From Ctenosaura bakeri (Eukaryota > Chordata > Lepidosauria > Squamata > Iguanidae): DNA of 64,000 nucleotides. Below are positions 59,601 to 64,000 of the stretch, piece after piece (the stretch's first letter is position 1; each line of letters starts with the position of its first letter). Below the pieces are notes generated by a model, which was not told where the DNA came from, ran no database searches, and saw only the letters and a list, made by a program, of their open reading frames with translations. Position numbers and translations under genes: made by a program. Location of the stretch: contig CAOLHI010001255.1 of assembly GCA_948474755.1 (NCBI GenBank), positions 372,001 through 436,000 on the forward strand. Reading direction: 5' to 3'.

Positions 59601-60099
59601 TGTCTTTTCATAATCAATAATAAATATCTTTGCAACAATACATAATAATCACTAGGAGTATCATATTCATCTTTTGCAGCAAGATCGCAAATTTTGGACT
59701 CCTTTTAATTAAAGCAGATATACAATTTTAGCTATTGTTCAAAGTGGGTTTGAGTAATGTTGTTACGTTTTTAAAAAATGATTATGTGATACTTAGGATT
59801 TTAAAGTTTTGAATATATTATTTTATACAGTTATATCTATTTACAGAGTGTTCACTCACTAATTCCATTTTAATGATGTTAACCATATTAGCATATTATT
59901 CCGCTATTCTGCTTTATTACAGGTTTATTCCCACAAATTATGAAAAATGTCCTGCTTACACATATAATCTTTCAAGATGAGAAATACATACTGCACTACA
60001 TCATAAGGTCATTAAACTCATATCCCCAGATGAAATATCCAGCATTAAAAACAGAATGGGGTTTCTCAATACATTTATGATTTCTGTAATGTAAACAGG
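56644..60099. other. AT-rich intronic sequence, nothing recognised
   Basis: The longest feature-poor stretch of the window. 57880-57945 has a TCCTAATCCTATGTGAAAC fragment possibly from the small fold-back repeat near 24.9 kb. No exon was recognised. Confidence 0.5.
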
Positions 60100-60322
60100 A
60101 GCCAGCATGGTGTAGAGGTTTGAATTTTGAACAAGAACTCCTGGAAACCAGGATTTGAATCCCTGCTCTGCCATGGAAACTCAATGGAAACCTCTTGGGC
60201 AAGTCACACTCTCCCCACCTTAGAGGTAGGCAATGGCAAACCTCTGAATATATTTTGGCAAAAAAGCCCTAAGATAGGGTCACCAGAAGTCAGAGTTGAC
60301 TTGAAGGCACATAACAATGACA
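60100..60322 (+). mobile_element. Sauria-type SINE, full length
   Basis: GAGCCAGCATGGTGTAGAGG (A-box TGGTGTAGAGG), GGATTTGAATCCCTGCTCTG (B-box), core TAGAGGTAGGCAATGGCAAA, and tail CAGAAGTCAGAGTTGACTTG then AAGGCACATAACAATGAC. Confidence 0.9.
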
Positions 60323-60397
60323 TGTAATCATAATTATGGAAAAAAGATTATTACCTACTTTTTTAAAAACTCTGGAATAATTCTGTTACAAGTCTTA

Positions 60398-60815
60398 GGC
60401 CATTTCTGCCCAACGTCGCTATCCCGCAATGGGGATGTGTTGCTGGTGGTCTGCAAGTTGTGTTTTTGCATGATGTCATCACGGTCCCACTGCCAATGTG
60501 TCCCCATTCATCACAATCACAGGATATTCCATTACCAGAAAAAATCCGGTAATGGCCCCTGATCGCACAACACTCCCGTCACTGGTGGCCATGCAGAAAG
60601 GGAGGAAGTGTGATTTAGGTACTTCCTTCCCCAGTGCAGCACAGGAAGTGGCCAGCTGCACTGTGAATGGAAACTGCATGTCACTCACGCTATGCTTCCA
60701 CAGGCAGCCAGCTGGGTGTGGAGGGGAGCATTCACATTGCACTCCCATCCCAGCAGTGGGACTGCCAGGATTGCGACGGGACAATGACAGAGATGGGTAA
60801 GGTGCGGAAATGGCC
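60398..60815 (+). mobile_element. Harbinger-like GC-rich non-autonomous element (418 bp)
   Basis: Ends GGCCATTTCTGCCCAACG and AGGTGCGGAAATGGCC, with a perfect TTA duplication at 60395-60397 and 60816-60818. The CpG-containing interior differs from 3063 and 47330, so it may be another subfamily moved by the same transposase. GGGTAAG is at about 60795-60801, 14 bp from the 3' end. Overlapping 100- and 133-codon frames are not genes. Confidence 0.86.
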
Positions 60816-60837
60816 TTAGACTTTTGGGTGAAGTACG

Positions 60838-60945
60838 ACATTCCAGATATTGTGGGACTACAACTTCCACCATTCCTCAATAATGGCTATGCTGGCTAGT
60901 GTGGATGTTGTAATTGTACAGTATCTGGAAGGCCACACTTTGTCT
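60838..60945. mobile_element. Fold-back DNA transposon remnant (hAT-like)
   Basis: CATTCCAGATATTGTGGGAC followed by TACAACTTCCACCATTCC, and the second half TATCTGGAAGGCCACACTTT. Lies 20 bp from the end of the Harbinger-like element. Confidence 0.6.
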
Positions 60946-61056
60946 CCCCATCCTCTAAAAGGAGTTGCATCCAGTTGCTAGCCCCACTTAGATAATAGCC
61001 ATTTAATTAAAGGGATTTACATAAGTGTAGTTGATTGAATAGGTTTGCTACATGTA

Positions 61057-61440
61057 CAGCCATCCTTTCACATTGACTAGGGTTAGGGGCACAAGACCCC
61101 AGTGAAAGTAGAAAAACCGTAAATAATTCTAGGCCCTCCCAAACGATATTTAACACACAAAAGGTATGATTGCTATATTCAGCTCACCATGAATTCCTTT
61201 GAGGCATCAGATTTCCTTCACAAGGCAGAAGTGGATGGCTGGTAGGGCTTACTGCCACCTCCATTGCTCCTCCACAACATTTTTAATAGAGACTTACAAG
61301 CCTTGTTTGCAGTTTTTCAGTCTCACGAGGCTTGCAGTCCCTATTAAAAATGGCATAGGGAGGCAGCAGAGGTGACAGCAAATAATTCGTGAATAATCAA
61401 ATCCACAAAAGTGAAACCCACAAATGTGGAGGGCTGACAG
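61057..61440. mobile_element. Tc1/mariner (Tigger-like) non-autonomous element (384 bp)
   Basis: The 5' end is CAGCCATCCTTTCACATTGA; the reverse complement of the 3' end is CTGTCAGCCCTCCACATTTG. Flanked by TA (61055-61056 and 61441-61442). Inside, an inverted pair CATTTTTAATAGAGACTTAC / GTCCCTATTAAAAATG (61278-61352) surrounds GAGGCTTG. Related by its ends to 34170-34608. Confidence 0.72.
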
Positions 61441-61442
61441 TA

Positions 61443-63076
61443 GTTGGGAACAGCCACTGGAATTAGGCTGTTGTTTTAGTATTACTAAGGAGAAACTGAA
61501 CTCTTTTTCCTAGTGTAAAAACAGTTATCCATTGAAAACATTTAATTCTTTTCCTCATAGATTTCAGGATAGAACTAGGCTTGCCTCATAATGCTAATAC
61601 ATGCAGAGGAGAAGACATCTGAAGGGGAGTATCTGCTCTTAATCATTCTGCCTCCTAATTCTGGGCTACTTCCACTTGCTATCAAGCCTGGTTTTTTTCC
61701 AGCTAAGCTCCCAGATTAGAGTTAAACCCACCATGAGAGAAAGTGGCATATGGGGCTCATTTACACGCATGAATCAGTCAGTGGCTACTGTTCTCCACAG
61801 TGTTCCCAACAAATGACCCCACCACCAAGGTCTGAAAGAGTTACATATAAATCTATCCTTACAGTGTCATCACAACCAATATGCACACAGTAGCAAACAC
61901 TGATTTTGGACTTAGAAGATTTCACTTGTTCGACCACCCTCATTGGCAGGGAGGAAATTGGTAGTATACTGCCACCATATTACCCACATATGTTTTCTCA
62001 ACCACTCTGTTCAACTTATGTTAGAGAAAATGGCTAATGGACACAAAGAGCTGCTGCTGGCAGCTATCTGCCAGCTATCTGCTGCTGGCAACCTATCTGA
62101 TGAAGGAGGTCTCAAGTTGTACTTTTAATGTAGCTCTGCTGGTTGCTTTCATGGCAGTGGCTTAAAGTAGAACTCATGAAAGAAGAGTGAACTGTCACTG
62201 AAAAATGACTGAGAAGAAGAGAAAAGGAGGAGAATCTTTCATCTCTGTCTACTCCAGTTCCTGAACTAACTGCTTGTATCTGCAAATAAATCCCTGCTTG
62301 TTAATCTTCACTGTGAAAGCGAGGTGTGAACCCTGTGGGGGTTGATTCAGGTTTGGGACTAACAATGGCAGCCAAAGATCTTAGAAAAGTTATTTTTTAT
62401 TACAACATCCAGATTCTCTTATTCTGAGAGCTGTAGGCCAAAAAAGAATATATTCTTTCCCAAGGTCAGGACTTACCCAGACCTTCAATTGTGCAGATCA
62501 GCAACTCTATTGGGGAGGGGGACAGAAAAGTGGAAAAAGCCAAAGATGCTTGCCCTCCTCCACCACCAGAAAGAGGAAAAGCGCTTGTTGACCCAGGATG
62601 TAGCAGAGGAAGAATTGGGGAAGAGTGGGGGAGACAATATGTGAGAATGAGTCTGACTATGGAAGACATTCCTCTTGAGTGAGGGTGTTGGACTTGTAAA
62701 GACATGTTGACACTGAAACCAGCTTGGTTCAAGCCAGAACTGGAATCTGGTGAGAGGAAGAAAGCTGGAGGCAAGACTTCAAGAGTGGAAGCCAACAGAA
62801 GGGAAGGAAACAGAGTTGAAGAAAAAACAAAACCCAGCAGTGCAGCAAAATGCAACAGATATGGTGCCAAGAGATGAAGTGAAGGAAGCCAACAAGTTCC
62901 TAGCTAAAGTCAAACTGAAATAAAAAGAACAGTTTAACTTCATTTCAACATCCCACTGTGTTTCTGTGCCCAGGAAGGAGCGGACCATGGATATCAACAA
63001 TGGTAGCTATTCTGAATCAGCGTCAACATGACCACTAAAACCACCACCACCATTTTTCAGAAGGTTGGATTCAGAC
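61443..63076. other. Intronic sequence, nothing recognised
   Basis: Minus-strand frame 62466-62870 (134 codons) has no recognisable domain and is not called. No repeat family was recognised. Confidence 0.5.
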
Positions 63077-63079
63077 TTA

Positions 63080-63281
63080 GGCCATTTCCGCCCCACACTG
63101 TTACAGTGCTATTATTCCACTTCCAATATCCTGTGGAATCCTGGGGTTTGCAGTTTAGGGAGGAGTATTTAGAATTCTCAGCCAGAGAGCTCTTTGGCCT
63201 CAGTAAACTATGAACCCCAGAATTCTACAGGATGTTGAAACTGGAATAATAGCACTATAACATTGTAGGGCAGAAATGGCC
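63080..63281. mobile_element. Harbinger-like hairpin MITE (202 bp)
   Basis: GGCCATTTCCGCCCCACACT and GTAGGGCAGAAATGGCC ends; TTA at 63077-63079 and 63282-63284. The arms TTCCACTTCCAATATCCTGT and ACAGGATGTTGAAACTGGAA flank a spacer AGAATTCTCAGCCAGAGAGC shared with 39596-39796, defining a subgroup. Confidence 0.9.
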
Positions 63282-63284
63282 TTA

Positions 63285-64000
63285 GTTATGCTTAAAGTAA
63301 ATACATTGAAATCAAAGGTACAAGTAACTCATGACTAATTTGTTCGACTGATTTCACTCAACCCTTTCTAAGCAGGATTGACTCTGGTTCCAAATGGATG
63401 GCTTTGTACCTCTGTATAGATTCATGACTAGTGCTGATGTGGACCTCATTCTGCTGCCAATTCAAAGCTTGGGTGTTCACTCTAGCTTTTGGAGTTCAGT
63501 GATCACAGCTTGATCTTGGATTGCAGGTTTTTATTATGCTGAACTATTTTAAATTCTTTTTGAAAGTTATATTTATTGACTGTATCCTTTTGGATACAGG
63601 TAGTATAGAAATCTTTGAATATGTAACTAAATAAGCAAATAATAAAGATGAATCTCTTCCAGTACATTTGTATTTCTGTCAGACATTTTCTCTATTGCCT
63701 CTATATGTAGATAAACATTTCCTTGCAGTGTGATACTTTAAAAAAATCCCAGCACTAAAGTAGTTGTAAATCTTTGAATTGTACTATTACACACATTATC
63801 CATGCAGCTGTGATAATACATTGAAAGTTTACAGTTAGGAAATCACAGGTTGCTTAACACTAAAAATCCCATGACAATTTGACTGGTACATTAATCTATT
63901 GCCTCACCACCAAATATCTGGTGAAAGGAATATGAATTTCCTAAGAAAGCAAAGAACTTTGAGACCTAATAGAGTTTTTAAAGTCTCCTATGAAGAAATA
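63285..64000. other. AT-rich intronic sequence, nothing recognised
   Basis: No family or exon was recognised up to the window edge. Confidence 0.55.

Larger units (their letters stand above)
6064..64000 (-). other. NRP1: Long NRP1 intron upstream of the exon (continues outside the window)
   Basis: No upstream NRP1 exon (expected motifs CGDTIKIESPGY and FNPHFDLEDRDC) was recognised on the minus strand between 6064 and 64000. The whole stretch is therefore inferred to be one intron of at least 57.9 kb. A long intron here agrees with the large 5' introns of NRP1 in other vertebrates. It is filled with transposon remnants and AT-rich sequence. A nested or antisense non-coding gene cannot be excluded from sequence alone. 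Confidence 0.78.

Noticed and set aside
62466..62870. 134-codon minus-strand open frame with Ser/Leu-rich start
   Set aside because: No recognisable domain, no neighbouring exon structure, composition like the flanks.
6064..64000. A second NRP1 exon (CUB a1 N-terminal half or signal peptide)
   Set aside because: Looked for the expected minus-strand motifs and found none; the exon is probably beyond the window.

Overview
This is vertebrate, almost certainly squamate (lizard-type), genomic DNA. The evidence is one spliced coding exon plus a repeat set typical of squamates: tRNA-derived SINEs with Bov-B-like tails, a 5S rRNA-derived SINE with the same tail, Bov-B, CR1, L2-like and L1 LINE pieces, and several families of small DNA transposons. 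The sequence is AT-rich and has no bacterial features. Of the many open frames, only one L1 remnant (about 43.3-44.5 kb) looks like decayed protein-coding sequence, apart from short LINE fragments.

Gene content. The only recognisable host coding sequence is one 182-bp exon at 5882-6063 on the minus strand. It encodes 60 residues of the first CUB (a1) domain of neuropilin-1 (NRP1), flanked by good splice sites. The rest of the window reads as intron: 1-5881 is the start of the intron downstream of the exon, and 6064-64000 is a long upstream intron (intron 2 by comparison with other NRP1 genes). No second NRP1 exon, promoter or RNA gene was recognised.

Repeat layout. (a) Ten copies of a PIF/Harbinger-like non-autonomous family share 14-bp ends close to GGCCATTTCCGCAC. 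Seven have perfect 3-bp target duplications, mostly TTA-like. Five are short hairpins of 160-200 bp and five are GC-rich elements of 418-498 bp. (b) Six copies of a roughly 365-bp family ('family X' here) have ends close to CATACCCTCCAACA, all in the same orientation. One has a 7-bp target duplication and was itself hit by a Harbinger-like copy. (c) tRNA/Bov-B-tail SINEs are all on the minus strand up to 18 kb and all on the plus strand from 26 kb. (d) There is a 5'-truncated L1 insertion with a near-perfect target duplication (43285-45029), a CR1 piece (54226-54985), an L2/CR1-like 3' end (about 19.9-20.2 kb) and a Bov-B 3' end (about 17.3-17.6 kb). (e) Two Tigger-like elements have TA target sites (34170-34608 and 61057-61440). 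(f) A composite 1.16-kb element at 55481-56643 contains two fold-backs, an 88-bp direct repeat and a G-rich 50-bp minisatellite. (g) Several microsatellites are present.

I see no multi-gene functional system here. The most informative material is the transposon archaeology inside an NRP1 intron. All family names come from recognition by eye, without database searches.
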